Shown here piece after piece: positions 45,849 to 54,222 of a stretch of DNA of 64,000 nt; the stretch's first letter is position 1; each line of letters opens with the position of its first letter. The notes under the pieces are model-generated. The model did no database searches. It saw nothing but the letters and a program-made list of their open reading frames with translations, and was not told the origin of the DNA. This DNA is from DUML01 sp050949905 (GTDB lineage: Bacteria; Bacillota; Desulfitobacteriia; Desulfitobacteriales; Syntrophobotulaceae). The stretch covers positions 38,840-102,839 of the forward strand of contig JBMNGP010000019.1 in assembly GCA_050949905.1 (NCBI GenBank), in the 5' to 3' direction. The position numbers and the translations under genes are program-made.

Positions 45849-46891
45849 TGTACCATCCCCACAAACGATATGCCGAATCCCTGCTCCGGACTGAATTCGG
45901 AGATACTCTTATAGTGCATAAGCTCTATCACCTTGGCAGGTTCTCCCTCCAGCAATTCAAAGTAGTAAACGCTTCCAGCCGGAACCGCTCTTTTCATAGG
46001 TTTTGGTCTGCCTTTTTCTATGTCAAAACCTCCGATGTTAACATTTTTTCCTACCGCTCCGCTCAAGAGCTTTAACCGCAACTCATCATACGTTCCCTCA
46101 AGTGTTTCGGGGTTAATCCAACCGGGGAGCCATCCGTTTTTAAATATTGCCGGGGTAGCCAGATATATTTTGAACCTATTGCCTTTAAGCTCTGAAGAGA
46201 AGTCAGGTAAACTATCTATGCTTTTATATGTAGCGGCTTTCCCTTCTCCTCCGAGTTTTAGGAAACCACTTTCAGGCAGTTCTAAACCATCAAAGTCGAT
46301 TATAATGGATACATTATTTAGCCTGCGCAAAGCTATTCGATAGAGTTTGCTCTTTTCAGCAGCACTGGTGACCCTATCCTTTGCTATCCCGATTTTTTCT
46401 TCAGCAACTACATAATCCGAAAGTTTATAATAGTAAAATTCATTCATTGTTGCATCTAAATATCTTCTAAAATCAAGATCGTTAAGATAGCCTTCTCGAA
46501 CATTATCTACTTGAGAATCTCTGTCGCTGGCCAATATAAATGACGTTGGCGCACTTGAAACCCTATTGTTTTCCTTTAACTTCAACTGAAACACTACTTG
46601 GTTTTTCTCATTATTTTTTTCCTCGACACAATCCAACGGGAGAGGTAAACATAGGTCGTTATCTATTACAAGAAATAGCCCCTTTATTTTCAGCCCAGCT
46701 GTTGGATCATCTTTTTGGTTAGCCTGATTTAGTTCTTCTATATGTTGAGCAAAGTAAGCAGTGCGAAGAGCACCGTACACCACTGAAGGATATGGAGGAA
46801 ATATGCCGTCAGCCCAAGTCTCTTGCCCCATGGTAAAAGGTTTTCCATCTCTAAAAAAGAGAGTATCTAAAGCCTCAACTTTAATGAGCAT
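45845..46891 (-). CDS. cmr3: Type III-B RAMP protein Cmr3
   Basis: 348 residues. Cmr3 binds the crRNA 5' tag next to Cas10. LDTLFFRDGKPFTMGQE and GIFPPYPSVVYGALR are the family signature. The C-terminal FSPEQGFGISFVGMV is the glycine-rich end. It overlaps cas10 by 11 bases and the CARF gene by four, so translation is coupled. Confidence 0.93.
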   Translation of the reverse strand: MLIKVEALDTLFFRDGKPFTMGQETWADGIFPPYPSVVYGALRTAYFAQHIEELNQANQKDDPTAGLKIKGLFLVIDNDLCLPLPLDCVEEKNNEKNQVVFQLKLKENNRVSSAPTSFILASDRDSQVDNVREGYLNDLDFRRYLDATMNEFYYYKLSDYVVAEEKIGIAKDRVTSAAEKSKLYRIALRRLNNVSIIIDFDGLELPESGFLKLGGEGKAATYKSIDSLPDFSSELKGNRFKIYLATPAIFKNGWLPGWINPETLEGTYDELRLKLLSGAVGKNVNIGGFDIEKGRPKPMKRAVPAGSVYYFELLEGEPAKVIELMHYKSISEFSPEQGFGISFVGMVQ

Positions 46892-48617
46892 TTAAATATT
46901 TCACCTCCCGTTCCAGAAATCTGATTATTCTTAGAGCACTAATAAAATTAGCCAGTTCTCTACTGCCTATTTGCAGATGTCTTAAAGTATCCTTAAAACT
47001 ATTAATTTTTTGTATTCTTAATTTGTCCTTATCATTTATTTCACAAGAACGTTTTAACAATCTTCGGAGTTCAGTTTCAAATATACTGTCAGAGTCGCTG
47101 ATCTTATCGCTTATCAAATCGTTGTCTATCATCATTTTAGAGAATTCATCATCTATATTTATAATAAAATTACTGGAGAATTCACCTGGTTTAAGAAATT
47201 GCAAGCAACTCATCATTAAATCTGTAGTCCAAATACCCTCTTCAACCTTCCATGGTAATACAGTTTTTTCCACTTCACCTGAATGCTTCAGCACTGCTAC
47301 ACCAAATGCATCTTTATTGTTATCCCTTTTCTTTGCTTCTTGCTCCATTCTTCGCGCCCATTTCAACACCTCGGCAAGCGGAGTTTTAAAATGGGCTATT
47401 GCTATACCGGCTGAGAAAGTCATTTTTTTACAGCTGTAAACTGATAGGTCAATCTTGGCAAACCTTTCACGTAATTCTTTCATTACATATAAAAGATGGT
47501 TCAAGTTAACAAAACCGAGAAAGTCCTCTCCTCCGGTATATACAGGCTTTCCTTTGGGAAATACCAATACCTCTTCTCTTATCTCTTCTGCAAACCGACC
47601 CAGCATTTTACTAAGTTCTGTCTGAAAATCCTTTAACGAAACATCGTTCTTTAGGTTGTTCCCACAATACCATTTCCCCATGTTATCGCCATCAAAGAGC
47701 ATTATTGCATAATAAGGTGAATATTCAATTTTATGACCTTCCAGTGATTCATAGATTTCTTTTGCTTTTAAGTCTTGTGCATCTTCGGGTTTGATTTGCT
47801 TGCTTTTCAATTCATAAACGAGATTGGAATCAAAACGGCTTTTGACCAAACACTTAGATTCAGGGTTGATCTTTTCAAGCCTTTCTAATGCATCCGCTAA
47901 GGCTATACGTGAAGTGGATTCAAAGTCCGAATCATAAGAAACGCCGATTGATTCAAAATACTTATCAATGCATCGTTTTACAAACGAGACAGCTCCTAAA
48001 GCTTCTCCTTCTTCCAGATATTTCTTGCTTATATTTTTTAGTTCAAGAGCTTCATTTGTAATAAACGCTTTCCCTCTGTTTATATTTTTGTAAAAAAGGG
48101 CATTGTGCTCTCCATCTATTGAACATTTCCTGCCAGATTCTTCTTCCAGTTGTTCAAAACAACGTATAGTTTTAACTGCACCCAGCCTAGACCCAATCAT
48201 GTTATAGCAGTTCGGATAATCCTTTTCGTCAAACGGCATAAAAACCCAGAATATTTCCAAATGCCGCTCAATTTGTTCTTGAAATCCCTGAGGTTTATCC
48301 GGTATCCCCAAGCGTTGTAAAATAACCTCTCCCATATCAATGAGCTTTTGTCTTACGGCAGCCTCTACATTTTCCCCGATTCTCCGGAGCTTTAATGGAT
48401 CCGTTTCATCGATAATAGCCAGGAACCTGTTGGGCACATAAGTATTGGTAGGATCAGGAAGGATTATCTCGCTAGTATATTCTCTAATTTTGTCCATTCC
48501 GGCTCTACATAGATATGACAGTATAAAACTTCCTGCATACAAATCTTGCGTTTTGCGAGCATTTGCTATGAAGGATTGCACGGGGCCAATAGTAAACATA
48601 AATAGATTTTGACTCAT
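46881..48617 (-). CDS. cas10: Cas10/Cmr2, type III-B large subunit without HD domain
   Basis: 578 residues, starting directly at TIGPVQSFIANARKTQDLY, so the N-terminal HD nuclease found in many Cas10 proteins is absent. Palm domain 1 has MLFDGDNMGKW (306-316). Palm domain 2 has YTGGEDFLG (360-368), i.e. GGED instead of the usual GGDD cyclase motif. The zinc-ribbon region reads KCSIDGEH with a single Cys. It would recognise target RNA and make cyclic oligoadenylates for the two CARF proteins; DNA cleavage is not expected. ATG overlaps the cmr1 stop by four bases. Confidence 0.93.
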   Translation of the reverse strand: MSQNLFMFTIGPVQSFIANARKTQDLYAGSFILSYLCRAGMDKIREYTSEIILPDPTNTYVPNRFLAIIDETDPLKLRRIGENVEAAVRQKLIDMGEVILQRLGIPDKPQGFQEQIERHLEIFWVFMPFDEKDYPNCYNMIGSRLGAVKTIRCFEQLEEESGRKCSIDGEHNALFYKNINRGKAFITNEALELKNISKKYLEEGEALGAVSFVKRCIDKYFESIGVSYDSDFESTSRIALADALERLEKINPESKCLVKSRFDSNLVYELKSKQIKPEDAQDLKAKEIYESLEGHKIEYSPYYAIMLFDGDNMGKWYCGNNLKNDVSLKDFQTELSKMLGRFAEEIREEVLVFPKGKPVYTGGEDFLGFVNLNHLLYVMKELRERFAKIDLSVYSCKKMTFSAGIAIAHFKTPLAEVLKWARRMEQEAKKRDNNKDAFGVAVLKHSGEVEKTVLPWKVEEGIWTTDLMMSCLQFLKPGEFSSNFIINIDDEFSKMMIDNDLISDKISDSDSIFETELRRLLKRSCEINDKDKLRIQKINSFKDTLRHLQIGSRELANFISALRIIRFLEREVKYLNAH

Positions 48618-49501
48618 AAAATCGCCCCCTTAAAACTCTCTTGGTTGTTAGTACCTTTATTAACGTCATACTTTGGATCGAAGCTCGTGTTAAGAGTGGT
48701 AATTATGGGTTTCCAAACTCTGTTACGTCTAATTACCGAGACAAAAATAGGAGAAGCAAACCTAATACTCTTCTTATCAATCTTCTTAGTAAAGCCCAAA
48801 TAATCACAAGCAGAAACACTTGTTGCCTGACTTATTGACTTTAGCAATGTATCCACATTTGAGTAGTCTTTACCTATTTCGATTTCCTTAATATAAGGAT
48901 AGTTACCAGAAAAACCTTCGGAGACAATTTTTCGACCATCATCGGATATGGAAAAACATCCTGGATTAATTCTATCTAACAGGTTCTTCAACTCATCCAT
49001 ATCTTGAGGAACTTGATATACTTCTCCATTTCGCTTCGTTATCTGAATACTTCCAAAACCTCTTCGACTTCTTTTCCCAAAACCTCCAAGCAGCAATGCA
49101 GCTTCAAAAATCGCTTGATATTTTTTATGAGAAATTTCATCACTAGTGATGGTTAATATAACTTGAAAGCTCTGCCCGTATCCGACAGCCGGAGAATTGA
49201 AAAATCTTTTGTTTGGTTTATCCTCCCAGTGTGGGAACGGGGGGTATCCAAATGTTCTTATTTGTTTTACGGGTATATGAATCCTTAGCTTCGACCTTCC
49301 AATCTTCTCATCGCTGGAACCAAAAAGTTTAGCTTCTTCTTCCTTTAACTTTTTAATATCCAGATTTCCGTGTAAAGCTCTCCACCAAAACCTTATCCCT
49401 CCTTTTATAGAAGGCACCCTTAATTCGACCTGTTGGGGATTAGCACTACCCATAAAAAGAGGTGTAATAATAGCGCATTCGTATTCTGTTACATACCGCA
49501 C
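48614..49501 (-). CDS. cmr1: Type III-B RAMP protein Cmr1
   Basis: 295 residues, first gene of the operon. The start is GTG (49499-49501) behind AAGGAGTGGTACA. LRVPSIKGGIRFWWRALHG near the start and LLGGFGKRSRRGFGSIQI in the middle are Cmr1 hallmarks. Cmr1 with Cmr6 caps the 3' end of the crRNA complex. The frame is intact. Confidence 0.93.
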   Translation of the reverse strand: MRYVTEYECAIITPLFMGSANPQQVELRVPSIKGGIRFWWRALHGNLDIKKLKEEEAKLFGSSDEKIGRSKLRIHIPVKQIRTFGYPPFPHWEDKPNKRFFNSPAVGYGQSFQVILTITSDEISHKKYQAIFEAALLLGGFGKRSRRGFGSIQITKRNGEVYQVPQDMDELKNLLDRINPGCFSISDDGRKIVSEGFSGNYPYIKEIEIGKDYSNVDTLLKSISQATSVSACDYLGFTKKIDKKSIRFASPIFVSVIRRNRVWKPIITTLNTSFDPKYDVNKGTNNQESFKGAIL

Positions 49502-49531
49502 TGTACCACTCCTTTCCAGTTATTATTCACT

Positions 49532-49615
49532 TTACAGAGTAAACAAGATTTTCCCCCGGTCGGCTTTATTTATACTTATAACCGCCAAATCTGCAAATTT
49601 ATATAGTTCTATCAT
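49532..49615 (-). CDS. Possible 27-residue leader ORF upstream of cmr1
   Basis: ATG at 49613-49615 lies behind AAGGAGG with good spacing and reads MIELYKFADLAVISINKADR to a TAA at 49532. It ends 31 bases before the cmr1 start. The strong ribosome site is the main support. It may be a leader peptide or the start of a lost gene; no family is recognised. Confidence 0.4.
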   Translation of the reverse strand: MIELYKFADLAVISINKADRGKILFTL

Positions 49616-49964
49616 AAAGCCTCCTTGTCCATTAATAATGAGAAAACTAATGCTTGATAATAGAAATTAGTAAATAATCTCCTCTATTGCATGTATTTGA
49701 CAAATATAAAAATTATCCTGCAGAACAATACATGTTTTTACATTAATGTTTTTACCATATAGAGCAAATATTTCGTTTCAATTCCTTATGCTTATTGTTC
49801 ATTTTAATTGTTCAGTGAAAAATCAAAAAAATATACAGTTATTGAAGAATGAGAAAATCTTTATAACATTATTCCAAATACTATATAGACTTGACCGCAG
49901 CTTAAGCTGAAATATTCCAGAAAGCAGTGGAAGAGCAATAGCTGCATTCCTTAAAGCAGTATCC
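49616..49964. other. Gene-free stretch upstream of the cmr operon, with a solitary half-repeat
   Basis: AT-rich and non-coding. It should contain the cmr promoter on the minus strand; a TTGTCA near 49690-49695 is the best -35 but its -10 is weak. At 49775-49789 it has GTTTCAATTCCTTAT, identical to the first 15 bases of the array 2 repeat, with no other repeat next to it. Confidence 0.5.
49775..49789. repeat. Solitary 15-nt CRISPR half-repeat
   Basis: Exact match to the first 15 nt of the array 2 repeat (differing from array 1 by CTTAT for CTCAT), followed by unrelated GCTTATTG. A chance match of this length in 64 kb is unlikely. Confidence 0.6.
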
Positions 49965-50252
49965 TTGTTTTTCGGAATTACCTTCGCTTTTGGCACTTAC
50001 ACTGCTGCATCTTCTTTGCTGGCTTTTCTATTATCCTGTCCTTTTATTTTACTTGTTTCTGCTCTGACCGGCGGAGTCTTGTATTTTCAGACCACACGAA
50101 AATTAGATCAACAGTTTGCTAAGATGTTAATCCTGGCAGGAAAGGGGAACCTGATTAAACTAGACCATCTAGGTAAGCTGTTAATGCTGCCGCATAATGA
50201 CCAAACACAGCTAGTGTATGCTGTCCAATCTTTGACGGATAAACTGACCTAA
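49965..50252 (+). CDS. Hypothetical membrane protein fragment
   Basis: 95 codons from a TTG, with the frame open back to about 49905 (stop TGA). Residues about 4-45 are strongly hydrophobic (two likely spans), then a basic helical region RKLDQQFAKMLILAGKGNLIK. No ribosome site of note, no recognised family. The coding-like composition suggests a real but possibly truncated gene, perhaps part of the neighbouring mobile element's target. The function is unknown. Confidence 0.35.
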   Translation: MFFGITFAFGTYTAASSLLAFLLSCPFILLVSALTGGVLYFQTTRKLDQQFAKMLILAGKGNLIKLDHLGKLLMLPHNDQTQLVYAVQSLTDKLT

Positions 50253-50337
50253 TATCGAGTCCGTCAGCTTACCGGTTTGAAAATATTAAGAGAGAAGCCG
50301 GTCGCCCCTTTAGCAAACCGGCAGGATATCATCGAAA

Positions 50338-50592
50338 TCACTTCTGTGATTGTAGGTAAAGAAGATCCCCCCGGGCTTCATACAGTTTCTCCTTAAAAAC
50401 CAGCGCGAACCAAGCTGTTCTATTTCGAGTAGGCGGATAGCGGCAGAACTTATCATAGACTTTACAAACTGCTTCGCTCATCTCTTCCTGGCTAAACCTA
50501 AGATTTTCAGCTATTTGGGTTGCCAATGGCAGCAGATCGTAGAAGCCCGTTCGGATAAAATATTCTTCAAGACTTAAATTTTTAGGATTCAT
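50338..50592 (-). CDS. Small protein of an ATPase-assisted transposon
   Basis: 84 residues (MNPKNLSLEEYFIRTGFYDL...). The ATG overlaps the ATPase stop by four bases, so the two are coupled. The protein is mostly helical with no motif that I recognise. Its position after a transposase and an ExeA-like ATPase suggests an accessory role in transposition. Confidence 0.6.
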   Translation of the reverse strand: MNPKNLSLEEYFIRTGFYDLLPLATQIAENLRFSQEEMSEAVCKVYDKFCRYPPTRNRTAWFALVFKEKLYEARGDLLYLQSQK

Positions 50593-51389
50593 GATAGTTC
50601 CCCCTCAATGACCCGTTTAACCATCCGGTCGTCGATAATGCGGTGACCGTTTTGCGCACCATACATTAGAGCATGGGTACATACTTTATTAACGAGTCTT
50701 GCTGTTCCGCTGGAAAAACGGTAGATGTCATCAATAGCTGAATCCGAAAAAATATCCTGGGTGGCTCCGGCATAAGTCAAATGTTGTTTAATATAGGCTC
50801 CTACTTCAGAGCGGTCATAATAGTTCAGTTTGCACTGCAGATCAATTCGCTGGCGAATAGCAGCGTAAGATTGCATCTGCAGCCGATCCCAAAGCTCTGT
50901 TTGCCCTACCAGAATAAGAGCCATCGGACTTTGGGCATCCATGTTCATGTTTAAGAGAAACCGGACTTCCTCCAGCATTTCTTTATCCAGAAGATGAGCT
51001 TCATCCACAACCACAACCGGTTGCTGATGGTGAACCATTTGCATCAGTTCGACTTCCCGGTGCAGCTGCCGTTTGGCATCACCCCGGTAAAACTTAGCTT
51101 CATGCCCCAATTGTTCTAAAAGCCCTTTGTAGAAATGGCGCGGGGTCAGCTTGGAATCGGAAATATACAAAACTTTAAACTTAGATGGGTTTAAAGTTTG
51201 AGCATAACAGCGGATTGTTGTGGTTTTGCCTGTCCCGCAGTCTCCGGTAATAACTGCAAACCATTTACGTTCAGCTGCGTACTCAAGCCTCCCGAGGGGT
51301 TCTTCTAAAGCGGCTGATTTATATAAATCGGTAGTGGGAATATCCCTGGAAAAGGGAACTTTCTTTAAGTTGTAAAAAGATTCAAACAT
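50589..51389 (-). CDS. ExeA-like AAA ATPase of a transposon
   Basis: 266 residues. Walker A GDCGTGKTT near the start (residues about 48-56), Walker B VVVVDEAHLLD. The N-terminus MFESFYNLKKVPFSRDIPT is typical of ATPases encoded next to rve-type transposases (TniB/TnsC-like role). ATG follows AAGGAGGATTAAAGCC, directly after the transposase remnant. It looks intact although its transposase is not. Confidence 0.85.
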   Translation of the reverse strand: MFESFYNLKKVPFSRDIPTTDLYKSAALEEPLGRLEYAAERKWFAVITGDCGTGKTTTIRCYAQTLNPSKFKVLYISDSKLTPRHFYKGLLEQLGHEAKFYRGDAKRQLHREVELMQMVHHQQPVVVVDEAHLLDKEMLEEVRFLLNMNMDAQSPMALILVGQTELWDRLQMQSYAAIRQRIDLQCKLNYYDRSEVGAYIKQHLTYAGATQDIFSDSAIDDIYRFSSGTARLVNKVCTHALMYGAQNGHRIIDDRMVKRVIEGELS

Positions 51390-51393
51390 GGCT

Positions 51394-52044
51394 TTAATCC
51401 TCCTTTCCTACGCTGCGAAAGGAGATAGCCTGGTTTTGCCGGATTTGCCTTTCTTTATTCCTCAATGCAGCTGCACTTAGCAGTCTGGACGAATCTGCCG
51501 GACTAATTGCCAGGTGAACTGGTAATCCCGGACGTTTGCCGACACGCTGGCCAATTACTGAAATTTATGCCCACTTCATATTTTTTGCTCATAAAGTTAA
51601 TGCAACCGGACTTATCCACTTTGCGGGCTTCACAATGTAAGAAGGCATTGGCTAAAACATTAGGTTCAATAAAGCGCAAAGGTTGGCTGTCGCTTTTAAA
51701 TGCGGCTTCCGGACTCATGTTATCTTTTAAAGCAGTGTGCGGTCTATTTTGGTAACATTCGCTAAGCCAGATCTGGAATAACTCATTGAGTTTTTCTAAG
51801 GTTTTGGGTTTTTCCAAAGCTGATTCCCTTAAGAAAGAATCAACTGTTTGGTTAAACTTTTCAACTTTGCCGGTCGCTTCGGGCGAGTAAGGCCTAGAAT
51901 AAAGAAGTCTTATCCCTAGTTTGGAACAGGTCCGGGCCATCCATTTAGTTCGATACTGCTTGCCGTTGTCGAAATAAACAGCCTCCGGGGCACCCCATTT
52001 TTGGATGACATTACGGAAACAATCCTCAACGATTGCTTAACTCA
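51394..52044 (-). pseudogene. DDE (rve) transposase, 5'-truncated and frameshifted
   Basis: The frame begins at the boundary with the next IS3 element and reads CFRNVIQKWGAPEAVYFDNG, which has the second catalytic Asp. It goes on through RPYSPEATGKVEKFNQTVDS with the Glu, to KKYEVGI. There one extra A moves the true continuation (ISVIGQRVGKRPGLPVHLAI ... SVGKED) into another frame, ending at 51394 just before the ATPase. The N-terminal half including the first Asp is lost. Confidence 0.8.
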
Positions 52045-52105
52045 TGCCAACTTTGACGGACACCAAATCGTGATTATATAATAAAATCATGAGAGGTACA
52101 GAAAA

Positions 52106-52387
52106 ATGGGAAACAACAACAACCGATACGACGATGACTTTAAGACCGGAGCGGTAGCAATGGTAGTAGAAAAAGGCCGGTCGATTCGTTTAGTAGCAAA
52201 AGATTTAGGCGTATCTGAACCTGCACTCAGAAGATGGGTAAAGGCAAGCACAGAACCAGAAGATGAAGTCACTAAAAAACTAGCCGAGCTTGAAGCCGAA
52301 AATAAAAGGCTTAAAAAAGAACTTGATGATGCAAAGGGCACGGTAAACATCTTAAAAAAGTCAGTAGCCATTTTCGTAAAATCATAG
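52106..52387 (+). CDS. IS3-family OrfA
   Basis: 93 residues with helix-turn-helix (AVAMVVEKGRSIRLVAKDLGV then EPALRRWVKA) and coiled coil (LAELEAENKRLKKELDDAKG). An A AAA AAG slippery heptamer at 52354-52360 sits just before the end, where IS3 elements shift -1 to make the OrfAB fusion. ATG follows ATGAGAGGTACAGAAA. Confidence 0.9.
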   Translation: MGNNNNRYDDDFKTGAVAMVVEKGRSIRLVAKDLGVSEPALRRWVKASTEPEDEVTKKLAELEAENKRLKKELDDAKGTVNILKKSVAIFVKS

Positions 52388-52449
52388 AATCAGAGAAAAT
52401 AGTAAGCAGGAAATACGAGTTCATAAAAGCTTATGCCTCCGGGCATTCT

Positions 52450-53274
52450 GTGGAGAAAATGTGTGAGTTATTAAAAGTATCCCGGAGTGGTTTCTACGAC
52501 TGGATTAAAAGAGAACCATCAAAGCGAGAGAAAAAGCAGCAAAAAATACTTAAAATAATAGAGAAAACCCATAAAAAGTATCCTACTTGGGGTGTTGATC
52601 CAATCTGGGCTGAAGTCAAAGAAAAAATATCATGCAGCCGTGGAACGGTTTACAAATTGATGAAAGAAAACGGCATAAAATCAAAACGTAAAGCGAAATG
52701 GAAAGCAACAACCAATAGTAAACACAACTTACCAGTAGCTCCAAATCTCTTAGGGCAAAATTTTAATATAACAGAGCCCAATACCGTATGGGTAGGAGAT
52801 ATCACATACAATTGGACCGATGAAGGCTGGCTATATACAGCAATAGTCAAAGACTTATGTACCAAAGAAGTAATAGGCTATGCCATGGGTGATAGAATTA
52901 CCAAAGAACTTGTAATAAAAGCCATGAAAGTGGCCCTACGAAAAGAAAGGCCAAAAGCAGGATTAATATTTCATTCGGATCGCGGAAGCCAATATTGTTC
53001 AAACGACTTCAGGAGCTTATTAAAAGATAATAATATCCGGCAAAGCATGAGTCGCAAAGGAAATCCCTATGATAATGCTTGTGCAGAAAACTTCTTTAGT
53101 TGTTTAAAATGTGAATGTACAAATTTCTATTATTTTAGAACTAAGGACGAAGCAAAGCAGGCTATTTTCGAATATATAGAGGTTTATTATAACAGACAGA
53201 GAAGGCATGCAGCGCTAGGATGGATTACTCCTGTTGCATATAAAAAACTAATCAGTCTAAAAGTAGCAGCGTAA
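52450..53274 (+). CDS. IS3-family transposase OrfB
   Basis: 274 residues from an in-frame ATG; coding extends upstream (KIIESEKIVSRKYEFIKAYA) to the frameshift site at 52354. DDE residues: Asp in WVGDITYNWTD, Asp in FHSDRGSQY, Glu in NACAENFFSCLKCE. Frame intact, so the element may be active. Confidence 0.92.
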   Translation: MEKMCELLKVSRSGFYDWIKREPSKREKKQQKILKIIEKTHKKYPTWGVDPIWAEVKEKISCSRGTVYKLMKENGIKSKRKAKWKATTNSKHNLPVAPNLLGQNFNITEPNTVWVGDITYNWTDEGWLYTAIVKDLCTKEVIGYAMGDRITKELVIKAMKVALRKERPKAGLIFHSDRGSQYCSNDFRSLLKDNNIRQSMSRKGNPYDNACAENFFSCLKCECTNFYYFRTKDEAKQAIFEYIEVYYNRQRRHAALGWITPVAYKKLISLKVAA

Positions 53275-53302
53275 ATAGACAAATCAAAAACGGCATTTGG
53301 CA

Positions 53303-53576
53303 GGAATCAAGGGCGAGCACAGCGAGTTTATCTAGGCCCTTGATTCCCAGGATAGCCCAATATCCTATTAAACGATGGTCTGTAAAAGACCATCTGCCCT
53401 CCGGCGAGGACGGGTTTTGGGGCAGGGCCCCAACTGTTTTAATAGAGCAAAGAGAGAATAAACCCTATTGAAAGCAAATTGGCGAAACTTTATGTAACTT
53501 CAAGATATGTTCACGAAACAGTGTCCAGGAAACGCAGAAAGGCTCACCTTTAGAAATGAAGGATTAAAGGACAGAA
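53303..53576. other. Gene-free, highly structured stretch before array 2
   Basis: Contains a perfect 12-bp inverted repeat GGAATCAAGGGC / GCCCTTGATTCC (53303-53347, 21-base loop). A second, GATGGTCT / AGACCATC, has a 5-base loop (about 53373-53393). A third pairing involves CTGCCC and GGGGCAG around a GC-rich loop up to about 53440. The rest to 53576 is plain. It may be a structured RNA or the remains of a mobile element end. Family not recognised. Confidence 0.45.
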
Positions 53577-54222
53577 GTTTCAATTCCTTATAGGTAAGCT
53601 AGGATCCCCTGGAAGATGTCAGAGCAGCCTTTATGGCCAAGAACTCGTTTCAATTCCTTATAGGTAAGCTAGGATCCCAATCAAGGTATTCGTCCAGCAC
53701 TTCATCTGGGTCGTTTCAATTCCTTATAGGTAAGCTAGGATCCCAACAACTACTGAATCAAACACCGGGGACGTTCGTCGTTTCAATTCCTTATAGGTAA
53801 GCTAGGATCCCGGGTATACTTTAACCGTTACTTCCGGGTCGCGCATGTTTCAATTCCTTATAGGTAAGCTAGGATCCTGAAAGTTTTCCTCGAAGTATTC
53901 TGAAGCGTTGTTGGTTTCAATTCCTTATAGGTAAGCTAGGATCGAAATTGAGCGTCAAGACTTGATTCACGACTATTCTTAGTTTCAATTCCTTATAGGT
54001 AAGCTAGGATCGGTTGACGAATGCCGGTGGGAACGAATATCAGTGGCCAGTTTCAATTCCTTATAGGTAAGCTAGGATCAGTGAAGCGCAACAACAAGCT
54101 GACTTATGGAGCAAAAGTTTCAATTCCTTATAGGTAAGCTAGGATCCAGCTAGTTCAACTAATTTTATGTCAGCTACACTGAGTTTCAATTCCTCATAGG
54201 TAAGCTAGGATCCCGGGCTATT
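53577..54222 (-). CRISPR. CRISPR array 2, leader-distal part (10 repeats)
   Basis: The 30-nt repeat begins GTTTCAATTCCTTATAGG and ends AGCTAGGATC. Ten copies with 9 spacers. The tenth (54183-54212) has CTCATAGG, the array 1 variant, in its first half. After it only ten bases of a spacer remain before IS21-type sequence starts at 54223. The first repeat (53577-53606) is intact and marks the distal end. Transcription is inferred to be leftward. Confidence 0.97.

Larger units (their letters stand above)
52045..53302 (+). mobile_element. IS3-family element, second type
   Basis: The left end starts TGCCAACTTTGACGGAC (52045) and the right end is placed at ...ATTTGGCA (53302) from the inverted TGCCAA. 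The right boundary is tentative, and no 3-4-bp target duplication is evident. It carries orfA and orfB on the plus strand. It truncates the rve transposase on its left and lies about 270 bases from array 2. Confidence 0.7.

Noticed and set aside
40487..49501. Type III-A (Csm) or type I interference module
   Set aside because: Cmr1, Cmr3, Cmr4, Cmr5 and Cmr6 are recognisable, and no cas3, cas7/cas8 of type I or csm genes are present.
50589..51389. ExeA-like ATPase as a stand-alone defence gene near CRISPR
   Set aside because: Its neighbours are a transposase remnant and a small coupled protein, the usual transposon set.
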